Shown one piece after another: positions 8,282 to 15,543 of a stretch of 17,486 bases of DNA. Every line of letters starts with the position of its first letter. Positions within the stretch are counted from its first letter, which is position 1. The notes under the pieces are model-generated. The model ran no database searches and was not told the DNA's origin. It worked only from the letters and a program-made list of their open reading frames with translations. The stretch is from Bacteroidota bacterium (lineage in GTDB: Bacteria > Bacteroidota > Bacteroidia > Bacteroidales > B39-G9): NCBI GenBank assembly GCA_003648455.1, contig QMPG01000030.1, forward strand, positions 1 to 17,486, read 5' to 3'. The translations under genes and the position numbers were made by a program.

Positions 8282-8319
8282 TAGTTCAAATCTCTTGGCT
8301 TGGACTATTTATTTTTTTT
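8282..8319 (+). terminator. Probable Rho-independent terminator of the bat cluster
   Basis: TAGTTCAA (8282-8289) can pair with TTGGACTA (8300-8307) as an 8-bp stem with one U-G pair and a 10-base loop. ATTTATTTTTTTT follows, giving an eight-T run at 8312-8319. It lies 25 bp after the batE stop. The stem is AT-rich and modest, but its position and the T-run support the call. Confidence 0.5.
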
Positions 8320-8369
8320 ATTCTCTATTATAAACTCGTTCCGAACTTGTTTCGGAATCCCTTTTGGAA

Positions 8370-8448
8370 AAACCTGCTAGGTTTGGGTAATTAAAAGCCA
8401 TAAGTTTAAATCACTGATAATCTGAATTATAGAAAAACTGGCAGTTTT
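8370..8448. repeat. 80-bp-class element with palindromic ends, copy 2
   Basis: Bounded by AAACCTGCTAGGTTT (8370-8384) and AAAACTGGCAGTTTT (8434-8448, a near-palindrome). Like copy 1 at 7352-7431, it has TAATTAA three bases inside the left end (8388-8394) and 64-65 bases between the starts of its two ends. The interiors are otherwise diverged. Confidence 0.65.
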
Positions 8449-8485
8449 AAGCAAACTTGTTTCGGAATGACAGTACAATATTCCC

Positions 8486-8563
8486 TTGTCATTTCGACGA
8501 AAGGAGAAATCCCTGCCTATGAAAAAGGAGATTCCTCGTTCGTTCCTCACTACGGAATGACAA
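8486..8563. repeat. Imperfect inverted-repeat element (TGTCATTTCGA... type), copy 2
   Basis: The left arm starts TTGTCATTTCGACGAAAGG and runs into GAGAAATCCC. The right arm contains GGAGATTCCTCGTTCGTTCC and ends CGGAATGACAA. It matches the element at 2264-2347 in its terminal TGTCATTTCGA and GAGAAATC blocks. An extra half-copy, CGGAATGACA (8463-8472), lies just upstream in right-arm orientation, suggesting repeated insertion or partial deletion here. Confidence 0.75.
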
Positions 8564-8630
8564 CGGTGAAACGATGTCGTTGTTATCAAGCAGACCGGTA
8601 AAAACGGATAAATTAATTAATAAACGTGCT

Positions 8631-8871
8631 GTAAATAATTGTCTTACATTGAATTAACTGAGCCGTGCAACGGCTATTTACGATAATTAAAAAACGCTTC
8701 CATGTTTTTCAAACGCTGGAAGGTTATTGTAATTAAAAATCCTGAAAGGATTGAATAATAATAGCCCTGTATAAAATGCAGGGGAAATGATATGAAATAA
8801 AAACAAGAACCCTGAAAAGGGTTCAATAAAGAAAAACCAAAATTTTCCAAATCTGCGAGATTTTGAAAATT
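8631..8871. repeat. Series of five or more short hairpins (REP-like cluster)
   Basis: Consecutive stem-loops occur here: GTAAATA (8631-8637) with TATTTAC (8675-8681), enclosing AGCCG/CGGCT (8661-8675); AATCC/GGATT (8738-8752); CCCTG/CAGGG (8765-8783); AACCCT/AGGGTT (8808-8823); and AATTTTCCAAATCT with AGATTTTGAAAATT (8841-8871, one mismatch around GCG). Three stems share the form '(N)CCTGAAA(A)GG(N)' and are followed by GAATA/CAATA-like tails, suggesting a repeated unit whose stem changed by compensatory substitution. REP-type hairpin clusters mobilised by RAYT transposases are a possible analogy, but no transposase is in the window. Confidence 0.6.
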
Positions 8872-9052
8872 GCAAAATTTAAAATTCATAAAATAATTAA
8901 TATCTCATTTAATTTTGTTAATTTTGAAAGTGATACTACCAATACGCTTCACTATGGGCTAGGCTTAATGACAATAAATGACGGCAAAGCCAAATGACGA
9001 ATAATGGCTATTGAGATTATAAACAATTTGATATTAACGGAATTAAAAAAAT

Positions 9053-10528
9053 ATGAAAAATTTACTACTTTCCTTTATCATTCAAGTTCTATTAGTGGGG
9101 AATATATTAGCCCAAGCACTTCCAATTGCAATTGATGGTCGCTTTGATGACTGGCCGGCTTCTTTAGCTAATTATGAAGATAAAATAGGAGATGGTGCAG
9201 ATATTGATTTGTTGTCATTTTCTGTTTCTAACGATAGCTCTTATTTGTTTATTAAATTTGAGATGGCAAATGAACTTCTTTTAAACTCAAATAATGAACT
9301 TTTTCTTGAGATTGACACCGACAACGATTCTACCACAGGAATTAATATTAATGGAATAGGAGCTGATTTGGAATGGAATTTTGCTAAAATGTATGGTAAG
9401 TATTATGCTGCAAATGGCTTTGATACAGTACGACAAAGCAATATTTCGTTGCTTGGTTTACCAACAGTGAGTTCAAATGTTTATGAGCTCGCAATAAGAA
9501 GAAATATTAAACCTGTCGGCAAAAATTCTCTCTTCAAGAATAATAATATTAAAATCTGTTTTGTCGATAAAAAGTTAAATGGTGATTTCATGCCTGATTT
9601 GGGAGAGAAGTATAGCTACTCATTTGATAGTTCTCCGGTGCCTTTATATAAAGTAGTTGATTTGGAGAAACAAAATGCACAATTTATCAGAGTAATGACT
9701 TACAACACTCTTTGGGGAGGAATTGTTGATACTCTGCGACAAAATGCTTTTAAACGAATAATTATAGCTGTTAATCCGGATATTATTACCTTTAATGAAT
9801 GTTGGAAAGTGAAAAGTTCAGAAGTGAAAAATTTGTTAAACAAATGGTTGCCACTTAATGATAATAAATCATGGAATTGCATAAAAGTTGACAGTGCAAA
9901 TATTACCTGCTCAAAGTTCCATGTTAAACAAACTTGGAGAATTAATAAAAAATTTCGCATGACTGCATCATTAATTAATTTACCCGAAATTTACAAACAA
10001 GATATTCTTGCAATTAATTGTCATTTTGTGTGCTGTCAAAACAATGAGCGTCGACAAGCTGAAGCAGATGCGTTTATTAATTTTATTATTGATTTGAAAA
10101 CTAAGGGTGGAGTGATTGATTTGCCTTATGGTACACCTTTTTTTATGAGTGGTGATTTAAATCTTGTTACATACAGTCAACAGTTAAAAACTCTTTTAAC
10201 AGGTAATATTATTGATACAGAAACTTTTGGAGAACCACAAAAACCAGACTGGAACGATAAAGATTTGTTAGATGTAATCTCTTTACATACTGACCAACGA
10301 ATGGCTTACACATGGCGCGACAGCAAACTTCCATTTTGTCCAGGACGTCTAGACTATACAATTTGCTCGCAAGTGAACATGACAGTTGAAAAGGCTTTTA
10401 CATTGGAAACAAATTCAATGTCGAATGAGCGACTTAGAAAATATGGACTATTTAAAACAGACACACATGTAGCTTCTGATCATTTGCCAAAAGTTACCGA
10501 TTTTTCAATTCCTGTTTTTAAGAAATAG
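9053..10528 (+). CDS. Secreted endonuclease/exonuclease/phosphatase-fold protein with N-terminal beta domain
   Basis: This 491-residue protein has a signal peptide (1-21, ending ILAQ). An N-terminal beta domain at about 24-195 (AIDGRFDDWPASLANYEDKI; LFLEIDTDNDSTTG) looks like the CBM9/DOMON-like domains that open 'DG..dDW'. A C-terminal endonuclease/exonuclease/phosphatase domain spans about 212-488. Its metal and catalytic residues can be placed: Asn218 in MTYNTLWGG, Glu249 in ITFNEC, the INCHF strand (321-325), Asp368 and Asn370 in SGDLN, Asp434 in GRLDY, and Asp476-His477 in SDHLP. The fold covers nucleases, sphingomyelinases and inositol-phosphate phosphatases, so the substrate is not certain; the periplasm or cell exterior is the expected site. 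No T9SS-type C-terminal sorting domain is evident. It is a single gene. Confidence 0.85.
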   Translation: MKNLLLSFIIQVLLVGNILAQALPIAIDGRFDDWPASLANYEDKIGDGADIDLLSFSVSNDSSYLFIKFEMANELLLNSNNELFLEIDTDNDSTTGININGIGADLEWNFAKMYGKYYAANGFDTVRQSNISLLGLPTVSSNVYELAIRRNIKPVGKNSLFKNNNIKICFVDKKLNGDFMPDLGEKYSYSFDSSPVPLYKVVDLEKQNAQFIRVMTYNTLWGGIVDTLRQNAFKRIIIAVNPDIITFNECWKVKSSEVKNLLNKWLPLNDNKSWNCIKVDSANITCSKFHVKQTWRINKKFRMTASLINLPEIYKQDILAINCHFVCCQNNERRQAEADAFINFIIDLKTKGGVIDLPYGTPFFMSGDLNLVTYSQQLKTLLTGNIIDTETFGEPQKPDWNDKDLLDVISLHTDQRMAYTWRDSKLPFCPGRLDYTICSQVNMTVEKAFTLETNSMSNERLRKYGLFKTDTHVASDHLPKVTDFSIPVFKK

Positions 10529-10545
10529 AAATTTATTGTGAAATA

Positions 10546-10564
10546 AAAAATAATAATTATTTTT
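10546..10564. terminator. AT-only palindrome, possible weak terminator
   Basis: AAAAATAATAATTATTTTT is a perfect 9+1+9 palindrome 18 bp after the stop codon of the exonuclease-fold gene. It contains no G or C, so a stem would be weak. It may only reflect base composition. Confidence 0.3.
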
Positions 10565-10630
10565 ATACTCTATACTTTATACAATTTTTTTAGTTAACTG
10601 AATATACATTTTGTTAATAAAGTAACATTA

Positions 10631-13303
10631 ATGAAATTTACATATAGATTGAAAAATACTAAAGAAGAAAATGAAAATTTAAAACTTCCCAAAGGTTTAA
10701 GTTATTATAAAGATTCTGATTTCTCGACTAAACTTAGGGCGCGTTTTATGTATTACCTTTGCTTTTCGGTAATTATAGCGTTGATTTTTTTGGTTTTTAA
10801 TACAAGCTATTTACATCTTAACAGTAAAGAGTTTCATGGCATATTTTACCCTGTTATTATTTTAGAAATGCTTCTTATTCTTGTTTTAGGAATATGTATT
10901 TTCATTTTAAAGAAAGGACATTATAATATTGTAAAACATATTTTTATAAGCTCATCAATGCTATGTGTATGGGCAGTAATGTGGGTTAGTATTGGAAATC
11001 CACTTGTGCGACTTGATACAGTGGTTTATATTTTAGCAGTATTTAATTTAAGTTCTTTGTTCTTTGTAAAACACAAAAGAGTATATTTATTATATATTAT
11101 TATTAATGTAATAGTGTTGTTTGTTTTTGTTTTTTTTGTTAAAGAAGACTTAAGCTTAACAAGCTCAACAGTTATTGATTATCTGGCAGATACAACAGTA
11201 GCATTTCTTTTTACAGGAATAGTTGGTTATAATATTATTGCAATAAATAAAAGATCGTTTGAAAAAGTTGAAACAGATAATAAGCAACTGAAGAAAACGG
11301 AAGAAGCACTAAGACAAAGTGAGTTGTTTCGACACAGAGTTTTTGACAGTTCAAATATTCCAATTGTTGTAATGGAATCTAAGTCGTATAAGTATATTGA
11401 TATAAATAAAGCTGCTTTAAAAATATATGGTTTTTCTTCACGAGAAGAGTCTTTGGGTAAAACCCCTTTAGATGTTTCAGCTCCAACTCAATATGATGGT
11501 TCTCCTTCATTTAAAAAGGCTGCATTTTATATCGAAAAGGCATTAAAGGAAGGGGAAGTTACCTTTGAGTGGCTTCATCGTCGTCCTGATGGTGAGCTAT
11601 GGGATGCCAAAGTTCAATTGTTATCTTTCCGGTCAGAAGAAAAAATACTTCTCCAATTTTCTTTAATTGATATTACAGAACAAAAAAAAGTAGAAAAAGA
11701 ATTACAAAAGAGCGAATTAAAATATAGTACAATATTTGAGAATGCTCAAGTTGGTATTTATCAAACTACTCCCGAAGGAGAGATTCTTCAAGCAAATCCG
11801 GCTCTGATTGACATGCTTGGCTTTGATTCGTTTGATGAGATTTCAAAGTATAATATAAATATAGATAATTCATATGTTAATTCAACAAGAAAGAATTTTA
11901 TAAAACTTATTGAAGAACAAGGTTTTGTTAAAGATTTTGAATCTGAATGGAAAACAAAAGGTGATGAAACAATAATTATAAAAGAAAATTCACGTGTAGT
12001 TAGAAATTTGGAAGGAAAAACTCTTTATTATGAAGGCTTTGTAGAAAATGTTACTAAAAGGAAACTCGCAGAGAAAGCATTAAAAGAAAGTCAAAATCTT
12101 TTTCAAACATTAGCTCAGGTATCACCTGTAGGTATTTTCAGAACCAGAACAGATGGTTACACAACTTATGTTAATCCAAAATGGATGGAATTATCTGGTT
12201 TGTCTTTTGAAGAGGCTTTAGGTGATGGATGGTTAAAAGCAGTACATCCGGACGATAGAGAATTTCAATATAATAATTGGGAGTTACATTTAAAAAAGAG
12301 CGAGACTTCAACTGCTGAATATAGATTTTTAAAACCTGATGGTAGTGTTGTTTGGGTTTTAGGAAGAGCTGAACCTGAATTAGTCGATAATAAAATATGT
12401 GGTTATGTTGGTACAATTACAGATATTACAGAAGTAAAAAAAATTGAAAATGAACTTAAAAAACATCGTGACAATCTCGAAATATTGGTAAAAGAGCGTA
12501 CCGAAGAGCTTGAAACAACTAATGAGGAACTTATTGCAACAAATGAAGAAATATTAAAACAAAGAGAAGAACTCGAAACCGTACTTATAGATTTGAAAAA
12601 GGCTCAAAATCAACTTGTTCATGCCGAAAAAATGGCTTCATTAGGTATTTTAGCTTCTGGAGTTGCTCATGAAATTAATAACCCATTGAATTTTATTCGA
12701 GGTGGTGTCTTTGGTATACAAGATTATATTGAAGATAATTTAAAAAATCATCTTGATGAATTACAGACATTCATTGACATTGTAAATGAAGGTGTTGACA
12801 GAGCTACTAATATTATAACAAGTCTTAATCATTATAGTCGAACAAATGATTTGAAAAAGTCTATCTGCGATATGCATAAAATTATTGATAATTGCTTGGT
12901 GATTCTTCAAAATAAGATAAAATACAAAATTGAAATTAAAAAGGATTATTCAGATTTGCCTCATTCCCTTTTAGCTAACGAAGGCAGAATGCATCAGGTA
13001 ATACTTAATGTTTTAACAAATGCAGTACAATCGATTGAAAATAAAGGGAGTATTTCAATAAAAACACTTAATGTTGATGATACACTTCAAATATTAATAT
13101 CAGATACGGGATGTGGCATAAGCAATGAAAATATTTCCAAAATATTCGACCCGTTTTTTACAACAAAAGAAGTTGGTGCGGGAACAGGACTTGGCCTTTC
13201 AATTACACATAACATTATTGAGGAACATAATGGTACAATAAATGTTGATTCCATACTTGGACAAGGAACAACAATTAAAATAGTTTTACCCTTAAATAAT
13301 TAA
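10631..13303 (+). CDS. Membrane-bound triple-PAS sensor histidine kinase
   Basis: This 890-residue protein begins with about six membrane helices (roughly 41-57, 71-94, 101-121, 129-146, 151-170, 186-204). A short coiled segment and three PAS domains follow: about 230-355 (HRRPDGELWDAKVQL), 360-480 (ILQANPALIDMLGF) and 485-605 (TAEYRFLKPDGSVVWVLG), each ending in a DIT or NVT linker. A coiled coil (605-660) leads to the dimerisation domain HAEKMASLGILASGVAHEIN with phospho-acceptor His680. The ATPase domain has N797 (N box), DTGCGI (825-830), FDPFFTT (839-845) and GAGTGLGL (849-856). All catalytic boxes are intact and there is no fused receiver. The receiver gene starts 3 bp after the stop codon and is the likely partner. 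The signal is unknown; the third PAS is of the PAS_3 type often used for small-ligand or redox sensing. Confidence 0.93.
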   Translation: MKFTYRLKNTKEENENLKLPKGLSYYKDSDFSTKLRARFMYYLCFSVIIALIFLVFNTSYLHLNSKEFHGIFYPVIILEMLLILVLGICIFILKKGHYNIVKHIFISSSMLCVWAVMWVSIGNPLVRLDTVVYILAVFNLSSLFFVKHKRVYLLYIIINVIVLFVFVFFVKEDLSLTSSTVIDYLADTTVAFLFTGIVGYNIIAINKRSFEKVETDNKQLKKTEEALRQSELFRHRVFDSSNIPIVVMESKSYKYIDINKAALKIYGFSSREESLGKTPLDVSAPTQYDGSPSFKKAAFYIEKALKEGEVTFEWLHRRPDGELWDAKVQLLSFRSEEKILLQFSLIDITEQKKVEKELQKSELKYSTIFENAQVGIYQTTPEGEILQANPALIDMLGFDSFDEISKYNINIDNSYVNSTRKNFIKLIEEQGFVKDFESEWKTKGDETIIIKENSRVVRNLEGKTLYYEGFVENVTKRKLAEKALKESQNLFQTLAQVSPVGIFRTRTDGYTTYVNPKWMELSGLSFEEALGDGWLKAVHPDDREFQYNNWELHLKKSETSTAEYRFLKPDGSVVWVLGRAEPELVDNKICGYVGTITDITEVKKIENELKKHRDNLEILVKERTEELETTNEELIATNEEILKQREELETVLIDLKKAQNQLVHAEKMASLGILASGVAHEINNPLNFIRGGVFGIQDYIEDNLKNHLDELQTFIDIVNEGVDRATNIITSLNHYSRTNDLKKSICDMHKIIDNCLVILQNKIKYKIEIKKDYSDLPHSLLANEGRMHQVILNVLTNAVQSIENKGSISIKTLNVDDTLQILISDTGCGISNENISKIFDPFFTTKEVGAGTGLGLSITHNIIEEHNGTINVDSILGQGTTIKIVLPLNN

Positions 13304-13306
13304 AAA

Positions 13307-13678
13307 ATGATTGTGAAAAAGATAACCGTACTTTATGTTGATGATGAACCAATCAATCTTAAGTTGTTTTTTCTGAATTTACAAAAAAGATTTAATATAA
13401 TAACGGCAAAATCAGGATATGAAGGTTTAGAACAATTAAAATTAAATTCAAATATTGATGTGGTTATTAGTGATATGAAAATGCCCGGTATGAACGGTAT
13501 TGAGTTTATTAGAAAGGCTTCTGGCGATTTTCCGGATGTTTTGTATTTTATATTAACAGGTTTTGATATAAATGAAGAAATTGCAGATGCTTTAAATGAA
13601 AGATTAATATATAAATATTTTAGAAAACCTTTTAATATTGAAGAAATTGAAACAACAATTACTAACCTTTTTAGATAA
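13307..13678 (+). CDS. Stand-alone response-regulator receiver protein
   Basis: This 123-residue protein consists of a receiver (REC) domain only. Conserved residues are present: Asp12-Asp13, phospho-acceptor Asp56 in ISDMKMPGMNG, Thr84 in ILTGF and Lys107 in RKPFN. There is no DNA-binding or enzymatic output domain, so output must be by protein contact or by passing phosphate on. The segment ILTGFDINEEIADALNER to YKYFRKPF resembles the receivers of RpfG-like regulators (inferred from motif shape). It is translationally tied to the kinase, with only 3 bp between the stop codon and the ATG. A strong terminator follows. Confidence 0.92.
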   Translation: MIVKKITVLYVDDEPINLKLFFLNLQKRFNIITAKSGYEGLEQLKLNSNIDVVISDMKMPGMNGIEFIRKASGDFPDVLYFILTGFDINEEIADALNERLIYKYFRKPFNIEEIETTITNLFR

Positions 13679-13693
13679 GCTCACGAATAAAGC

Positions 13694-13728
13694 AAAAAAA
13701 AAACGATGAATTAATCATCGTTTTTTTT
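13694..13728. terminator. Bidirectional Rho-independent terminator
   Basis: Ten A residues (13694-13703), CGATGA (13704-13709), loop ATTAA, TCATCG (13715-13720) and eight T residues (13721-13728) form a strong stem with A/T tracts on both sides. It lies 15 bp after the receiver gene and 24 bp beyond the 3' end of the convergent FadL-type gene. It can therefore end transcripts arriving from either side. Confidence 0.9.
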
Positions 13729-13752
13729 ATTGCTATTTTTTTTATTAAAAAT

Positions 13753-15099
13753 TTAAAATAATTTATACTCAATGCCAATTGCAAAAGAAGTTGAAGTTTT
13801 ATCGTAAGTTTCTTTATAACTTGTAAGTCCTAATGAAGAGTAATCAATCATTTTGTCATCTGTAACATACACACCATAAGACATACCTGCGTTTAATGTT
13901 AATTTTTCAGAAACTTTAAATTCTCCCCCAAATCCAACTGTATTTGAAGAAAGACTGTGACTCATATCTGTTTGATATCCTTGTCCAACGCCTGTTTGTG
14001 TGTGAAGATAACCAGCACTAACCAATACTTTCTCACTAACATTGTATTCTAAACCACATGATAGTTCGTAGAAATTATTATCAATAAATTTTTCTCTCCC
14101 ATCCCAGTCTGCATTTTTGTCAAAATAATGATGTATACCTACAGATGCTTTAAAATCTTCTGTAATAGAATATGCTACACCTACAGAAAGAATAGCAGGA
14201 ATATCTGTTTTTGTTATAGCACCATCAGGAAACATTCCGGTTTCGTCAGTAGTTGTTTCATTTTCAAGCTCAAGCTTTGTTTTAAACTCATATTTTATTC
14301 CAATATTTAATTTGTCAAAGTTAAGATTAACGCCAAGAATTGGAGTTATTCCCGTTCCTGTTTGCTTTACATCAACTTCTTTATTGGCTGTAGCAGCTGC
14401 ATGAGCAGCATCACCGGCAGCAGTAAAAAATGCTGGTGCTGACATAAACCCACCGGTTGGATTAATTAATGGATGAGTAGGGTTTATCATTATATCATTA
14501 ATATGACCATTGTATGTGTTCACAGCATAAATATAACGAGCTCCTGCAAATGCGGCGATATTATCTGTAAATTTATAAGAAGCTCCTAATTGACCTCCCC
14601 AAAAGATTGATGAACCATCAAAATTAATATCAACGGTGTAATTTGTTGTTGGAATTCCCATGCCTGTTATCATTGCTGGCAACATGGCTATTTGTGTTTC
14701 AAATGATGGTAATCCTCTGTTATATTTAGCGGTACCACCTCCTGCATTTGGGCTTAAACCAAACGAAATTGCTAATTTATCCATTTTATAAACTGAATAA
14801 AAAGCAGGAAAAGCAGGAACCGTTACATCTCCTGTATATTTTTTTTCGTTTAAGAAAGGAAAATCATTTTGAATTGTTTTTGTTTGAAAAATTGTCTGAT
14901 TAGATAATGAAAGATAGAAACCGTTGTCTAACATCATTAAACCTGCAGGATTATAATAAACAGCATCAACTGCTGTTGATGCATCTCTTGATAACATTCT
15001 AAGGAAACGAGCACTTTGATTAGAGTTTGTTAAAATACCTCCCGCAAACATATAAGAATATACAGAAAGAGCAATTAGTGTTAAAGTAAATTTTTTCAT
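13753..15099 (-). CDS. FadL/OmpP1/TodX-type outer-membrane transport protein
   Basis: This 448-residue protein has a signal peptide (about 1-19, ending YMFAGG). The mature N terminus carries the family hallmark SARFLRMLSRDASTAVDAVY followed by YNPAGLMML, the hatch region of FadL-like barrels. The rest alternates beta strands and loops, includes an Ala-rich loop (GDAAHAAATANKEVDV), and ends in an aromatic residue (FAIGIEYKLF), as outer-membrane barrels do for BAM recognition. Family members import hydrophobic compounds such as long-chain fatty acids or aromatic hydrocarbons; the substrate here is unknown. It is transcribed alone from a promoter at 15141-15171 and is divergent from a TetR regulator that could control it. 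Confidence 0.92.
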   Translation of the reverse strand: MKKFTLTLIALSVYSYMFAGGILTNSNQSARFLRMLSRDASTAVDAVYYNPAGLMMLDNGFYLSLSNQTIFQTKTIQNDFPFLNEKKYTGDVTVPAFPAFYSVYKMDKLAISFGLSPNAGGGTAKYNRGLPSFETQIAMLPAMITGMGIPTTNYTVDINFDGSSIFWGGQLGASYKFTDNIAAFAGARYIYAVNTYNGHINDIMINPTHPLINPTGGFMSAPAFFTAAGDAAHAAATANKEVDVKQTGTGITPILGVNLNFDKLNIGIKYEFKTKLELENETTTDETGMFPDGAITKTDIPAILSVGVAYSITEDFKASVGIHHYFDKNADWDGREKFIDNNFYELSCGLEYNVSEKVLVSAGYLHTQTGVGQGYQTDMSHSLSSNTVGFGGEFKVSEKLTLNAGMSYGVYVTDDKMIDYSSLGLTSYKETYDKTSTSFAIGIEYKLF

Positions 15100-15140
15100 A
15101 ATTGTAAGTTTAAATTTGTATTCATATTTATATATGTATA

Positions 15141-15171
15141 CAAATATATTATAAAATTCCCATAATCAAAA
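15141..15171 (-). promoter_or_regulatory. Bacteroidota-type promoter for the FadL-like gene
   Basis: On the minus strand TTTG (15170-15167) and TATATTTG (15148-15141) are separated by 18 bases. This is close to the Bacteroidota primary-sigma consensus TTTG-N19-TAnnTTTG. The start codon is at 15099, leaving a leader of about 35-40 bases. Confidence 0.65.
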
Positions 15172-15178
15172 TTTTGAT
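15165..15178. promoter_or_regulatory. Perfect 14-bp palindrome on the -33 box of the FadL-like gene
   Basis: ATCAAAATTTTGAT is a perfect palindrome that covers the -33 element of the promoter above. Its location is right for an operator, but an all-A/T core palindrome could arise by chance in DNA this AT-rich. It does not match the TetR-type site at 15540-15561. Confidence 0.35.
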
Positions 15179-15235
15179 AATAATTGAGAATAATATCAAT
15201 TTGCTTTAAGCTTGAATTTTCATATTAAATTATAT

Positions 15236-15482
15236 TGTTGTCCGATAAAAAATTATTATTAATTTTAAAATGCTTGAATATACTAATATTTCAAAGGTCG
15301 CTCTTACAGGGGCTGTTTTTTTATAAATATTTTACTATAAACAAATACGCCATAATTGGGGCGTAATAAAAAAACCACGTAGTGGTGATATGTTTATAGC
15401 AAAGAGTTTATAAAATATTTTAAAGTGCCGTAGGTACGTCCTGTTTCAATATTTAGGTAGTTTTAAAATTTATCGGACAACA
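15236..15482. mobile_element. 247-bp MITE-like element with perfect 14-bp terminal inverted repeats
   Basis: TGTTGTCCGATAAA (15236-15249) is mirrored exactly by TTTATCGGACAACA (15469-15482). The interior continues the symmetry imperfectly: ATTTTAAAA lies near both ends, and TATAAATATTTTACTATAAAC (15322-15342) faces ATGTTTATAGCA and AGTTTATAAAATATTTTA on the other side. Nested hairpins include TACGCC/GGCGTA (15346-15365) and ACCACGTAGTGGT (15374-15386). No open reading frame is present, so it is a non-autonomous element presumably mobilised by a transposase elsewhere. The ends resemble DDE-transposase insertion-sequence ends, but the family is not assigned. Target-site duplication is not clear. 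It ends 30 bp upstream of the tetR promoter. Confidence 0.75.
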
Positions 15483-15512
15483 GTAATCAAATTATAAAAA
15501 AACGTCATTTAT

Positions 15513-15543
15513 TTTGGAGATTAAATATTAAATTATATTTTTG
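15513..15543 (+). promoter_or_regulatory. Bacteroidota-type promoter of the tetR gene
   Basis: TTTG at 15513-15516, exactly 19 bases, then TATTTTTG at 15536-15543 fits TTTG-N19-TAnnTTTG with no mismatch. Transcription would start near 15550, about 30 bases before the tetR ATG. The -7 box overlaps the operator at 15540-15561. Confidence 0.75.

Larger units (their letters stand above)
8320..9052. other. Gene-free, palindrome-rich region
   Basis: About 730 bp without a credible gene. Short minus-strand reading frames occur but follow the repeats and look like no family. In order, the stretch holds: TTCCGAA/TTCGGAA hairpin (8339-8357); an 80-bp-class element (8370-8448); a second AACTTGTTTCGGAAT (8454-8468, first at 8344-8358); a TGTCATTTCGA-type inverted repeat (8486-8563); an ACAACG/CGTTGT hairpin (8560-8583); and a run of hairpins (8631-8871). 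Two overlapping-phase TAATTTTG boxes (8910-8917 and 8919-8926) match the TAnnTTTG -7 consensus, but no TTTG is found at the right distance upstream. Confidence 0.7.

Noticed and set aside
8377..8589. Minus-strand 70-residue frame after batE
   Set aside because: It lies entirely on palindromic repeat elements, resembles no family and has no start context.
8674..8889. Minus-strand 71-residue frame in the hairpin run
   Set aside because: Its codons coincide with the hairpins; the Phe-rich translation reflects A/T-rich repeats.
8910..8926. Tandem TAATTTTG boxes as the promoter of the exonuclease-fold gene
   Set aside because: They match the -7 consensus, but there is no TTTG about 19 bases upstream of either and they lie 127 or more bases from the start codon.
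10600..10617. TATACATTTTG as the promoter of the histidine kinase gene
   Set aside because: The box has one base too many for TAnnTTTG and there is no -33 element at the right distance.
14128..14310. Plus-strand 60-residue frame inside the FadL-like gene
   Set aside because: Antisense shadow of a clear outer-membrane protein gene with no independent signal.
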